DNA of 11,013 nt, from NCBI GenBank assembly GCA_964549995.1, contig CAZJXF010000113.1:1-11013 (forward strand). The letters run 5' to 3'. Each line of letters starts with the position of its first letter. Positions within the stretch are counted from its first letter, which is position 1. The notes below the pieces were generated by a model, which had not been told where the DNA came from, did not search any database, and saw only the letters and a list, made by a program, of their open reading frames with translations. The DNA comes from Desulfatirhabdium sp964549995 (lineage in GTDB: Bacteria > Desulfobacterota > Desulfobacteria > Desulfobacterales > Desulfatirhabdiaceae). Position numbers and translations under genes: made by a program. Of this stretch, positions 1 to 5,580 are shown in pieces.

Positions 1-1
1 T

Positions 2-16
2 ATTACATACTGTAAT
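2..16. promoter_or_regulatory. Short AT-rich inverted repeat, possible operator
   Basis: ATTACA and TGTAAT form a perfect 6-bp inverted repeat around a 3-base centre. The size and symmetry fit a binding site for a dimeric regulator. It lies about 275 bases upstream of sucB, with repeat elements in between, so it may belong to a gene left of the window. No regulator can be assigned, and a chance palindrome is possible. Confidence 0.2.
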
Positions 17-34
17 TTCAGTTAGTTAAAAATC

Positions 35-78
35 GACTTTTTGCGAGACCATCAAGCATGATGGTCTCGCAAAAAGTC
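35..78. repeat. Perfect palindromic intergenic repeat (long hairpin)
   Basis: The 20-mer gactttttgcgagaccatca (35-54) is followed, after the 4-base loop AGCA, by its exact reverse complement (59-78). In RNA or single-stranded DNA this makes a 20-bp stem with a tetraloop. Single arms of the same 20-mer occur at 5561-5580 (3 mismatches) and 8065-8084 (1 mismatch), and reversed at 10940-10959 (1 mismatch), so this is a dispersed family. The hairpin could act as a terminator in either direction: the arm contains T5 and A5 runs, but not at the stem exit as in a classical terminator. It could also be a REP/MITE-type mobile remnant. Confidence 0.8.
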
Positions 79-87
79 CAATATATG

Positions 88-212
88 GACGACTTCGAAA
101 AAAGGCCGCAGGCAAGGAGTGCAAATCCCGAGGAGTGAGGCGTACTTAGACGTACGCCGCAACGACGAGGGATGCAGCACGACACAGCATCCGGCCTTTT
201 TGCGAAGTCGTC
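88..212. repeat. 125-bp MITE-like element with 21-bp terminal inverted repeats
   Basis: Bases 88-108 and 192-212 are inverted repeats matching at 20 of 21 positions. They enclose 83 bases with nested complementarity: ATCCC (125-129) with GGGAT (169-173), and a central perfect hairpin GGCGTAC (139-145) with GTACGCC (152-158). A competing stem pairs GGATGC (170-175) with GCATCC (187-192). The right arm carries the core ctttttgcga...tcaagc also seen in the hairpin at 35-78, so the two elements look related. No transposase is encoded and no clear target-site duplication flanks it. It is either a small non-autonomous element or a structured RNA, and nothing in it looks coding. Confidence 0.6.
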
Positions 213-237
213 AAGCATAAAAGGACCGACTCGGGAT

Positions 238-266
238 TTGATCTTTCTAAGTGCCTGCTGTAGATA
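238..266 (+). promoter_or_regulatory. Possible sigma-70 promoter of the sucB operon
   Basis: TTGATC (238-243) and TAGATA (261-266) are separated by 17 bases, and resemble -35 and -10 boxes at 4 of 6 and 3 of 6 positions. Transcription from here would give a short leader carrying the ribosome site GGAAGGAG (274-281) just before the ATG at 290. The match is weak. The operon may instead be read from an upstream E1 gene outside the window. Confidence 0.25.
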
Positions 267-289
267 GACGGCAGGAAGGAGTACACCCC

Positions 290-1579
290 ATGAAAATCGA
301 CATTCGCATCCCTTCTGTTGGAGAATCGGTTCGTGAAGCGGTGCTGGCCCAGTGGATGAAGGCCTCCGGGGATCGGGTCCGCAAAGGGGAAACCATCCTC
401 GTCATCGAAACCGACAAGGTCACCCTCGAAATTGCGGCCGAAGCCGACGGCGTGTTGTCCATTTTGGTGGAGGTGGGGCAGACGGTTCCGATCGGGGCAG
501 TGGTCGGCTCCATTGATACGGATGCCGTCGAGCCGGTTTCGGAGGATCGAAAAGGGGCCTCATCTCCGGAACCTACCACGGGCGATCGTGCCGCTGCGGA
601 ACCTGCATCAGGCTCTTCTCAATCAACGCCCATCACTCTAATTTCGAGTATCCGCCGATTGCTCGAAGAAAACGACATCGATCCCGCCCTCATTGCCGCA
701 AGCGGCCCTGCCGGACGCATTACCAAAGCGGATGTCCTGCTCTATCTGGACGAGCATCCCCAGCAGAGGAAGCTGCAGCTGCAACCCTCCCAGCCGCAGT
801 CCATACAGCAGCCCGCTTTGCAGCCTTCGGCCCCTGTGCCTCGGTCCTCTCCACAACTTCCTGCATCAGAACCGGTGCCGGCGGATGTGGTCCGAAAACC
901 CATGAGTCCCATCCGTAAGCGCATTGCCGAACGGCTTCTCGAAGCCAAGCGCAACACGGCCATGCTCACCACCTTCAACGAAATCGACATGAGCCGGGTG
1001 ATGGCGCTGCGTGCCGAACACCGGGAAACCTTCCAGAAGCGACACGGAGTCGCGTTGGGGATGATGAGCTTTTTCGTCAAGGCATGCGTCGTTGCGCTGA
1101 AGGAAATCCCCGAGCTCAACGCATCGATCGAAGGGGTGGATATCGTCTATCATCGGGCCTGCCATATCGGAGTGGCCGTTGGAACCGATCGGGGGCTGGT
1201 GGTGCCTGTCATCCGAAACGCCGAGGCGCTTTCGTTCGCTGCCATTGAACAGGCCATCGTCGATTTCGTGAAGGCCATCCAGGAGAACCGCCTCGAATTG
1301 TCGGCACTGGAGGGGGGCACCTTTACGATCACCAATGGGGGTGTTTTCGGCTCCCTGATGAGTACCCCCATCCTGAATCCGCCGCAGAGCGGCATTCTCG
1401 GAATGCATAAAATCGAAAAGCGGCCCGTCGCCATCGACGATGCCGTAGTGATCCGACCCATGATGTATGTCGCACTGAGTTATGATCACCGGATCGTGGA
1501 CGGAAAAGGAGCCGTGACGTTCTTAAAACGCGTGAAGGAATGTGTCGAGCAGCCTGAGCGCATGTTCCTGGAGGTATGA
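290..1579 (+). CDS. sucB: Dihydrolipoamide succinyltransferase, E2 of 2-oxoglutarate dehydrogenase
   Basis: This is the 429-aa E2 core of a 2-oxo-acid dehydrogenase complex in the cytoplasm. It transfers the succinyl group from lipoate to CoA. An N-terminal lipoyl domain (residues 1-77) has the lipoylated lysine K43 in ETDKVTLEI. A Pro/Ala/Ser-rich linker follows, then the E3/E1-binding domain (about 117-153), a second Pro/Gln-rich linker, and the catalytic domain (about 200-429) with the DHRIVDG motif (H400, D404). Segments ELNASIEG and TITNGGVFGS are typical of succinyl- rather than acetyl-transferases, so OGDH E2 is preferred over pyruvate or branched-chain E2. The ATG at 290 follows GGAAGGAG with good spacing; a GTG at 251 would add 13 residues unlike the family's start. 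The stop overlaps an ATG of lpdA, indicating translational coupling. E1 is absent from the window. Confidence 0.93.
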   Translation: MKIDIRIPSVGESVREAVLAQWMKASGDRVRKGETILVIETDKVTLEIAAEADGVLSILVEVGQTVPIGAVVGSIDTDAVEPVSEDRKGASSPEPTTGDRAAAEPASGSSQSTPITLISSIRRLLEENDIDPALIAASGPAGRITKADVLLYLDEHPQQRKLQLQPSQPQSIQQPALQPSAPVPRSSPQLPASEPVPADVVRKPMSPIRKRIAERLLEAKRNTAMLTTFNEIDMSRVMALRAEHRETFQKRHGVALGMMSFFVKACVVALKEIPELNASIEGVDIVYHRACHIGVAVGTDRGLVVPVIRNAEALSFAAIEQAIVDFVKAIQENRLELSALEGGTFTITNGGVFGSLMSTPILNPPQSGILGMHKIEKRPVAIDDAVVIRPMMYVALSYDHRIVDGKGAVTFLKRVKECVEQPERMFLEV

Positions 1580-1581
1580 AC

Positions 1582-2994
1582 ATGGCGGAAACATTCGATC
1601 TGACCATCGTCGGCGGCGGACCCGCCGGATACACCGCTGCCGTTCGGGCAGCGCGGTTCGGTATGAAGACCGCCTGTATCGATCGCTCTGCCCAGTTGGG
1701 CGGTGTGTGTCTCAATGTCGGCTGCATCCCGAGTAAGGCCTTGCTCGATTCCAGCGAAGTCTACGAGCTTGCCGTCTCCAAAATGAAGGCTCATGGTGTG
1801 ATCACCGATGGGGTTCGGCTCGATCTTCCGACGCTCATGCACCGAAAGGATGCTGTGGTTCGGGAATTGACCGGGCAGGTGCGGCGGCTTCTCGAAACGA
1901 ACCGGGTGACCATCCTGACCGGAGAAGCTCGGCTGATCGGACCGAACAGCGTCGAGATCCGAAGCGAAGCGGAAACGAAGCGGATCGACACCCGATATGT
2001 CCTGATCGCAACCGGCAGCAGGCCGGTCGAGTTGCCGATGCTTCCGTTCAATGGCACCACGGTCGTGGATTCCACCGGGGCGATTTCCTTTTCGGAGGTG
2101 CCCAAGCGGCTCGCTGTCATCGGCGGAGGCGCGATCGGACTGGAGCTGGGGTCTGTGTGGCTGCGTCTTGGGGCCGAGGTCACGGTGATCGAGCTGATGC
2201 CGCAGATCGTTCCGAACATGGACGGCCAGATTGCGAGAACGCTCAAACGGATTCTTGGAAAGCAGGGCATGGGTTTTCTCACCAACACGAAGCTGACAGC
2301 CGCATCGATTCGGGATGGGGAAGTGGAACTTCAGCTCGAGGAAGACGGAAAACCGAAGACGCTTGTCGTGGACAAGGTGTTGGTGGGGGTGGGTCGAACG
2401 CCCAATGTCGAAGGGATCGGTCTGTCGGAGCTCGGCATCGCTGTGGATGCTGCAACCAAACGGATTGTCGTGGATGCCCATTTTCAGACGACGGTTTCCG
2501 GCATCTATGCTGCGGGCGATGTTGTTGCAGGGCCCATGCTCGCTCACAAGGCCATGGCTGAAGGAGCGGCTGCCGTCGAGGCTATGACCGGGCTGGAACC
2601 GGATCTGGATCACAGCCTCATTCCATCGGTGGTGTACACCCGTCCGGAAGTGGCATCCGTTGGGTACACCGAAGAATGGCTCAAGGAAAGAGGCAGTTCC
2701 TATATGACGGGCGCCTTCCCATACGGCGGCAATGGTCGGGCCTGGTGTGCCGGGGAGACCGAAGGCATTGTCAAAGTCATCGCCCATGCTGTTTCCGGCC
2801 GAATTTTGGGAGTGCACATCTTGGGGCCTCGGGTATCGGACATCATCATGGAAGGTGTTCTGGCCATTCGTTCAGGTATGACGGCCCAGGAACTGCTGTC
2901 GACCGTTCATGCCCATCCGACGTTTTCAGAGGCTGTTATGGAAGCTGCCGGCCTTGCAGTCCAGGCAGGAAAGGCAAAACCGAAACCCAAATGA
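1582..2994 (+). CDS. lpdA: Dihydrolipoyl dehydrogenase (E3)
   Basis: This 470-aa FAD flavoprotein reoxidises dihydrolipoamide on E2 and reduces NAD+. It shows the FAD-binding GGGPAG (11-16), the redox disulfide C43/C48 in GGVCLNVGC, ATGSRP (143-148), the NAD-binding GGGAIG (181-186), a second FAD motif AAGDV (around 310) and the C-terminal HPTFSE with the catalytic pair H445/E450. All catalytic residues are present and the length is normal. The ATG at 1582 sits 7 bases after GGAGG (1570-1574). The in-frame ATG at 1576 overlaps the sucB stop as ATGA and would add two residues, but it is too close to that ribosome site. Pairing with sucB makes it the dedicated E3 of that complex, though E3 is often shared with pyruvate dehydrogenase and glycine cleavage. 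The C-terminus carries an unremarkable Lys/Pro tail. Confidence 0.95.
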   Translation: MAETFDLTIVGGGPAGYTAAVRAARFGMKTACIDRSAQLGGVCLNVGCIPSKALLDSSEVYELAVSKMKAHGVITDGVRLDLPTLMHRKDAVVRELTGQVRRLLETNRVTILTGEARLIGPNSVEIRSEAETKRIDTRYVLIATGSRPVELPMLPFNGTTVVDSTGAISFSEVPKRLAVIGGGAIGLELGSVWLRLGAEVTVIELMPQIVPNMDGQIARTLKRILGKQGMGFLTNTKLTAASIRDGEVELQLEEDGKPKTLVVDKVLVGVGRTPNVEGIGLSELGIAVDAATKRIVVDAHFQTTVSGIYAAGDVVAGPMLAHKAMAEGAAAVEAMTGLEPDLDHSLIPSVVYTRPEVASVGYTEEWLKERGSSYMTGAFPYGGNGRAWCAGETEGIVKVIAHAVSGRILGVHILGPRVSDIIMEGVLAIRSGMTAQELLSTVHAHPTFSEAVMEAAGLAVQAGKAKPKPK

Positions 2995-3009
2995 ACAGGA
3001 GGCAGTCGT

Positions 3010-3204
3010 ATGGAAAGACAGGACATCATCGCCATTGCAGAAGGTCTTCGGTTGATCGAACGGGGAGTCGAAAAGATCCAGGGGGTCATGCGGGACAAAA
3101 AAATCAAGTCGCTCAAGGACGTCGCTGCCGAGCTCATCCCCTTCTTCAAAGAGGATGACCACCAGCTGACCGAGGAAATCATTCACCATCTCGACAAGAA
3201 ATAA
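3010..3204 (+). CDS. Small helical protein of unknown function, 64 aa
   Basis: I do not recognise this protein. It starts 15 bases after lpdA behind a strong AGGAGG site (2997-3002), so it is very probably translated as the third gene of the sucB-lpdA operon. It is charged, lacks Cys and Trp, has no signal peptide or membrane segment, and looks almost wholly alpha-helical. Residues 4-27 (with IAEGLRLIERGVEKI) and 34-62 form two amphipathic stretches ending in a His/Lys-rich tail. An accessory or regulatory partner of the dehydrogenase complex is possible from position alone. That role is inference. Confidence 0.75.
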   Translation: MERQDIIAIAEGLRLIERGVEKIQGVMRDKKIKSLKDVAAELIPFFKEDDHQLTEEIIHHLDKK

Positions 3205-3225
3205 CGCAACGGGGAGGGGAATGTC

Positions 3226-3279
3226 ATGGAAGTGAATCCCCTCATGCCCAAGCCCGCAAGAAACCATAGATGGAGATGA
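3226..3279 (+). CDS. Possible 17-aa micro-ORF
   Basis: An ATG at 3226 opens 17 codons (beginning MEVNPLMPK, ending in an Arg-rich tail) behind the purine-rich GGGGAGGGG (3211-3219). It begins 21 bases after the stop of the 64-aa gene. Its stop is one base before the GTG of the next micro-ORF, an arrangement that could couple translation. There is no family evidence. It may be a leader peptide or chance. Confidence 0.18.
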   Translation: MEVNPLMPKPARNHRWR

Positions 3280-3280
3280 C

Positions 3281-3418
3281 GTGACTTCCGACAGTACCAT
3301 CTGCCTTGAATCGGATGCATTGCTTGGCAGCCCAATGGACTGCCAACCGTCTTGGTTTGCGGGACGATGTCACAAGGTGATGGCACGTTCATGCTGTTTG
3401 TCGAACTTCTGCGGATGA
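3281..3418 (+). CDS. Possible 45-aa cysteine-rich small protein
   Basis: A GTG start at 3281 lies 5 bases after GGAG (3272-3275) and opens 45 codons with six cysteines (positions 8, 21, 30, 38, 39, 44), ending in CCLSNFCG. It has no Lys/Arg-rich leader or membrane segment. The six Cys in 45 residues could bind a metal or be disulfide-bonded, or the peptide could be a modified-peptide precursor. Against it: the start is GTG, no homologue is recognisable, and the inverted repeat at 3324-3346 lies inside the frame. It could simply be a chance reading frame. Confidence 0.22.
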   Translation: MTSDSTICLESDALLGSPMDCQPSWFAGRCHKVMARSCCLSNFCG

Positions 3419-3473
3419 TGTACATTCATCGGTACAACCGGACACGGACAGATGGTTGATCCATTCTTTTTTC

Positions 3474-3500
3474 TTGACAACATTGCTCGGTCACTTCTAT
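3474..3500 (+). promoter_or_regulatory. Weak promoter candidate for the zinc-knuckle/citrate synthase cluster
   Basis: TTGACA (3474-3479) is a perfect -35 hexamer, but the downstream -10 candidates are poor: TTCTAT at 15-base spacing (3495-3500) or TCTATC at 18. It lies about 100 bases upstream of the 71-aa gene, a reasonable leader length. The -35 match is the only strong part. Confidence 0.22.
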
Positions 3501-3517
3501 CGTGAGCCAGCAAATGG

Positions 3518-3542
3518 GAATGGATACCATTCTGATATCCAT
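3518..3542 (+). promoter_or_regulatory. Overlapping inverted repeats, possible operator or leader hairpin
   Basis: GAATGG-ATA-CCATTC (3518-3532) is a 15-base near-palindrome. A second repeat, ATGGATA (3520-3526) with TATCCAT (3536-3542), uses some of the same bases. The two structures exclude each other. The 15-base palindrome has the size of a Fur/PerR-type box (7-1-7) but deviates from the PerR consensus. As perR is the third gene downstream, autoregulation through this site is an attractive but unproven idea. Confidence 0.25.
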
Positions 3543-3599
3543 GAATTTCAGAAGTCGGATCGTCTCTGAAAAGAGAACCTGCAAGAAAGGAAATACCCA

Positions 3600-3815
3600 A
3601 TGACCCAAATCACGACCAAACAAACCTGCAAATGTGAAAAATGCGGGAATGAAGCGGAAATGTCCATTACATGCACTCTTCCGGAAACCGCTGCAGAATC
3701 CTCCGGATCCGGAGCTTCATCTGCTCCGAAAAAGCCTCTGAAGCTGAAGGGGACAGCCGTATGCTCCCATTGCGGGAGCGAGGCCGACATGTGGATCGAC
3801 TACGACCAACCCTGA
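3600..3815 (+). CDS. Small zinc-knuckle protein, 71 aa
   Basis: I do not recognise a named family, but the sequence shows a clear internal duplication: CEKCGNEAEM (12-21) and CSHCGSEADM (55-64), i.e. two CxxCGxEA[ED]M half-sites. They are joined by a flexible Ser/Gly/Ala-rich linker (about 31-45). C12, C15, C55 and C58 could together bind one zinc as a zinc ribbon; C10 and C25 are extra. There is no catalytic domain, signal or membrane segment. The ATG at 3600 follows AAGGAAA. The gene ends 15 bases before citrate synthase, so the two are probably co-transcribed. A metal-binding adaptor or nucleic-acid/protein-binding role is inference. Confidence 0.75.
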   Translation: MTQITTKQTCKCEKCGNEAEMSITCTLPETAAESSGSGASSAPKKPLKLKGTAVCSHCGSEADMWIDYDQP

Positions 3816-3830
3816 CAGGAAGGCAAGGCG

Positions 3831-5009
3831 ATGGAAAGTTGTCAGATACCGGTCAATATCGGACTTAGAGGGGTCAAGATCGCAACCACACGGATCAGTG
3901 ATGTGGATGGCGGGCGGGGCCGGCTCGTTTACAGGGGATATCGGATCGAAGACCTGGCTGCCCATGTCGGATTCGAAGAAACGGCCTATCTGCTGTTGAA
4001 GGAGAAATTACCCAATGCAACGGAGCTCGATGCCTTCCGAAGGGAATTGGCTGATGTAAGAGCGATTCCGACATCGCTTATCGAAGCGTTGCAATCCCAG
4101 CCGGAGACATCCAAACCCATGGACATTCTGCAGGCTGCCATCGCTCTTCTGGCCAACGTCGATCCGGACATTCATGCAGGTACCCGGGAGGCTGCCGATC
4201 GAATGGCCGTCCGATTGATCAGCCGGACGGCAACCGTTGTGGCAGCCTGGGATCGCATCCGAAACGGACTTTCTCCGGTGGAACCGAACCCGGAACTCAG
4301 CCACGCAGCCAATTTCCTGTATATGTTGAGCGGCAGCGTTCCGGATGAGGAAACAGCTCGGTTTTTCGATACCTGCCTGGTGCTGCATGCCGAACACTCG
4401 TTCAATGCATCGACATTTGCCGCCCGGGAAGTCGCCTCTACCCGGGCACATATGTATGCAGCCGTGTCTGCGGCCGTTGGATCGCTGTCCGGAGATCTTC
4501 ACGGTGGAGCCAACGTGCGCGTGATGGAAATGCTGCAAAAAATCGGGTCCATCGATCGGGTCGCCGAATACGTGCGCTCCGAGCTCGATGCGGGTAACAA
4601 GATCATGGGTTTGGGGCATGCCGTGTATGCGGTGGATGACCCGAGAGCGAAGATCCTGGAGCCGATGTCCCGCATTCTGGGAGAGAAGCGGCATTTGTTG
4701 AAATGGTATGAATTGTCGAAAGCCGTGGAGCGGGTCAGTCGGGAAGAATTTCTGAAACGAAAAGGCATCGAGCTTCCCGTAAATGTCGATTTTTATAGCG
4801 CATCGGTTTATCATGCCATGGGAATTCCGACCGATCTTTTCACGCCGGTGTTCGCCGTTTCCCGCGTGGCCGGATGGACGGCGCATGTGATCGAAGAACA
4901 ATTCGCCGGCGCTTCACCGAAGCCGGTGCTCTACCGTCCCGAATCCGAATACGTGGGCGATTATTGCGGACCCGATGTCTGTGAAATCACCCCTCTTGGC
5001 GCAAGGTAA
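3831..5009 (+). CDS. gltA: Citrate synthase
   Basis: This 392-aa enzyme condenses acetyl-CoA and oxaloacetate to citrate, the entry step of the TCA cycle. It shows the catalytic triad of the family: H224 in LHGGAN, H263 in GLGHAVY and D320 in NVDFYSA. It also has the substrate-binding stretch LHAEHSFNAS (185-193) and the C-terminal arginine region AVSRVAGWTAHVIEE. The length fits the short bacterial/archaeal form without the N-terminal NADH-binding domain of E. coli GltA. The common GHRVY motif reads GHAVY here, an Ala as I recall from eukaryotic-type enzymes. 2-methylcitrate synthase (PrpC) is a related alternative, but no prp genes are adjacent and the sucB-lpdA context favours the TCA cycle. 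The ATG at 3831 follows AGGAAGG (3817-3823), with perR 11 bases downstream. Confidence 0.9.
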   Translation: MESCQIPVNIGLRGVKIATTRISDVDGGRGRLVYRGYRIEDLAAHVGFEETAYLLLKEKLPNATELDAFRRELADVRAIPTSLIEALQSQPETSKPMDILQAAIALLANVDPDIHAGTREAADRMAVRLISRTATVVAAWDRIRNGLSPVEPNPELSHAANFLYMLSGSVPDEETARFFDTCLVLHAEHSFNASTFAAREVASTRAHMYAAVSAAVGSLSGDLHGGANVRVMEMLQKIGSIDRVAEYVRSELDAGNKIMGLGHAVYAVDDPRAKILEPMSRILGEKRHLLKWYELSKAVERVSREEFLKRKGIELPVNVDFYSASVYHAMGIPTDLFTPVFAVSRVAGWTAHVIEEQFAGASPKPVLYRPESEYVGDYCGPDVCEITPLGAR

Positions 5010-5020
5010 CAGGTGCGAAC

Positions 5021-5479
5021 GTGGCAAATGACGCTTTTTTGCGGATGACCAACCAACGACGGATCATCCTCCGAGAACTTCGAAAGGTGAACACCCATCC
5101 GAGTGCGGATGAAGTCTACGACATGGTTCGGCAATACTTACCGCGAATCAGTCTGGGCACGGTATACCGGAATCTCGAGATGCTTTCTCAGATCGGGGAG
5201 ATTCAGAAGATCGAGGTTGGGGGGTCCGTGAAGCGCTTCGATGGCAATACGAAGCCGCATTACCACGTTCGATGTATGGCCTGCGATCGGATCGAAGACG
5301 TTCCCGAATCGATCCGTTTCGATTTTGGCGACCAGATCGACAACACCATGCACTACAAGATTATGGAGCACCGATTGGAGTTCATCGGTTTGTGCCCGAC
5401 TTGTGCAGCCCGGCAGGCCGATCGAATGATGGCCAACATCGATCGGCAAATGGGGAAACGGCCTATGGCCGGCATGTAA
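5021..5479 (+). CDS. perR: PerR-type peroxide-sensing repressor (Fur family)
   Basis: This 152-aa Fur-family DNA-binding dimer has a winged helix (about 10-75, with LGTVYRNLEML as recognition region) and a C-terminal dimer domain. The regulatory metal site of B. subtilis PerR (H37, D85, H91, H93, D104) is matched residue by residue at a constant offset of 11: H26, D74, H80, H82, D93. The structural zinc cysteines match too (C85/C88, C125/C128). Aspartate at D93, rather than the Glu typical of Fur, is the hallmark of H2O2-sensitive PerR. Iron-catalysed oxidation of the His ligands would release it from DNA. The GTG at 5021 follows AGGTG (5011-5015); an internal ATG at 5045 would cut off eight residues. 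It lies 11 bases after citrate synthase, so it is probably co-transcribed. Target genes are unknown from this window. Confidence 0.87.
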   Translation: MANDAFLRMTNQRRIILRELRKVNTHPSADEVYDMVRQYLPRISLGTVYRNLEMLSQIGEIQKIEVGGSVKRFDGNTKPHYHVRCMACDRIEDVPESIRFDFGDQIDNTMHYKIMEHRLEFIGLCPTCAARQADRMMANIDRQMGKRPMAGM

Positions 5480-5498
5480 ACCCACCGGAATGTCGTGG

Positions 5499-5523
5499 AT
5501 GGGAGAGGCGTACCCGCTCCCAT
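5499..5523. terminator. Hairpin between convergent perR and J-protein genes
   Basis: ATGGGAG (5499-5505) and CTCCCAT (5517-5523) form a 7-bp stem with an 11-base loop, 19 bases after the perR stop. It has no T-run in either direction, so a rho-independent terminator is only suggested by position between convergent genes. Confidence 0.3.
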
Positions 5524-5560
5524 GCTCAGGCCCGTCAAGAACCATAGCCTGGGATGAAGC

Positions 5561-5580
5561 GACTTTTTGCGAGTCTGTCA
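5561..5580 (+). repeat. Single repeat arm supplying the J-protein stop codon
   Basis: This copy, gactttttgcgagtctgtca, matches the arm at 35-54 with three mismatches, all in the last seven bases. Its final TCA (5578-5580) is, on the - strand, the TGA stop of the J-domain gene. The gene therefore ends exactly at the repeat edge. No inverted partner arm is seen nearby. Confidence 0.65.

Larger units (their letters stand above)
3205..3599. other. 395-bp intergenic region between two + strand gene clusters
   Basis: No conserved gene is recognisable here. The stretch contains two micro-ORFs with ribosome-site-like leaders (3226-3279 and 3281-3418), a perfect 7-bp inverted repeat TTGGCAG/CTGCCAA with a 9-base loop (3324-3346), a TTGACA hexamer (3474-3479) and overlapping inverted repeats (3518-3542) before the next gene. 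None of the 'gactttttgcgag' repeat arms occurs here, unlike most other gaps in the window. The region probably carries the end of the lpdA operon and the promoter of the citrate synthase cluster. Confidence 0.6.

Noticed and set aside
35..212. CRISPR array
   Set aside because: The repeats are inverted and nested, not direct repeats with regular unique spacers, and no cas gene is present.
18..218. 66-codon - strand frame in the upstream region
   Set aside because: It lies almost wholly inside the inverted-repeat elements and is explained by repeat structure.
1486..2817. 443-codon - strand frame opposite lpdA
   Set aside because: Shadow of lpdA: low-complexity composition, no domains, and lpdA has every catalytic motif on the + strand.
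4008..4901. 297-codon - strand frame opposite citrate synthase
   Set aside because: Antisense shadow with no domain signature; citrate synthase on the + strand is unambiguous.
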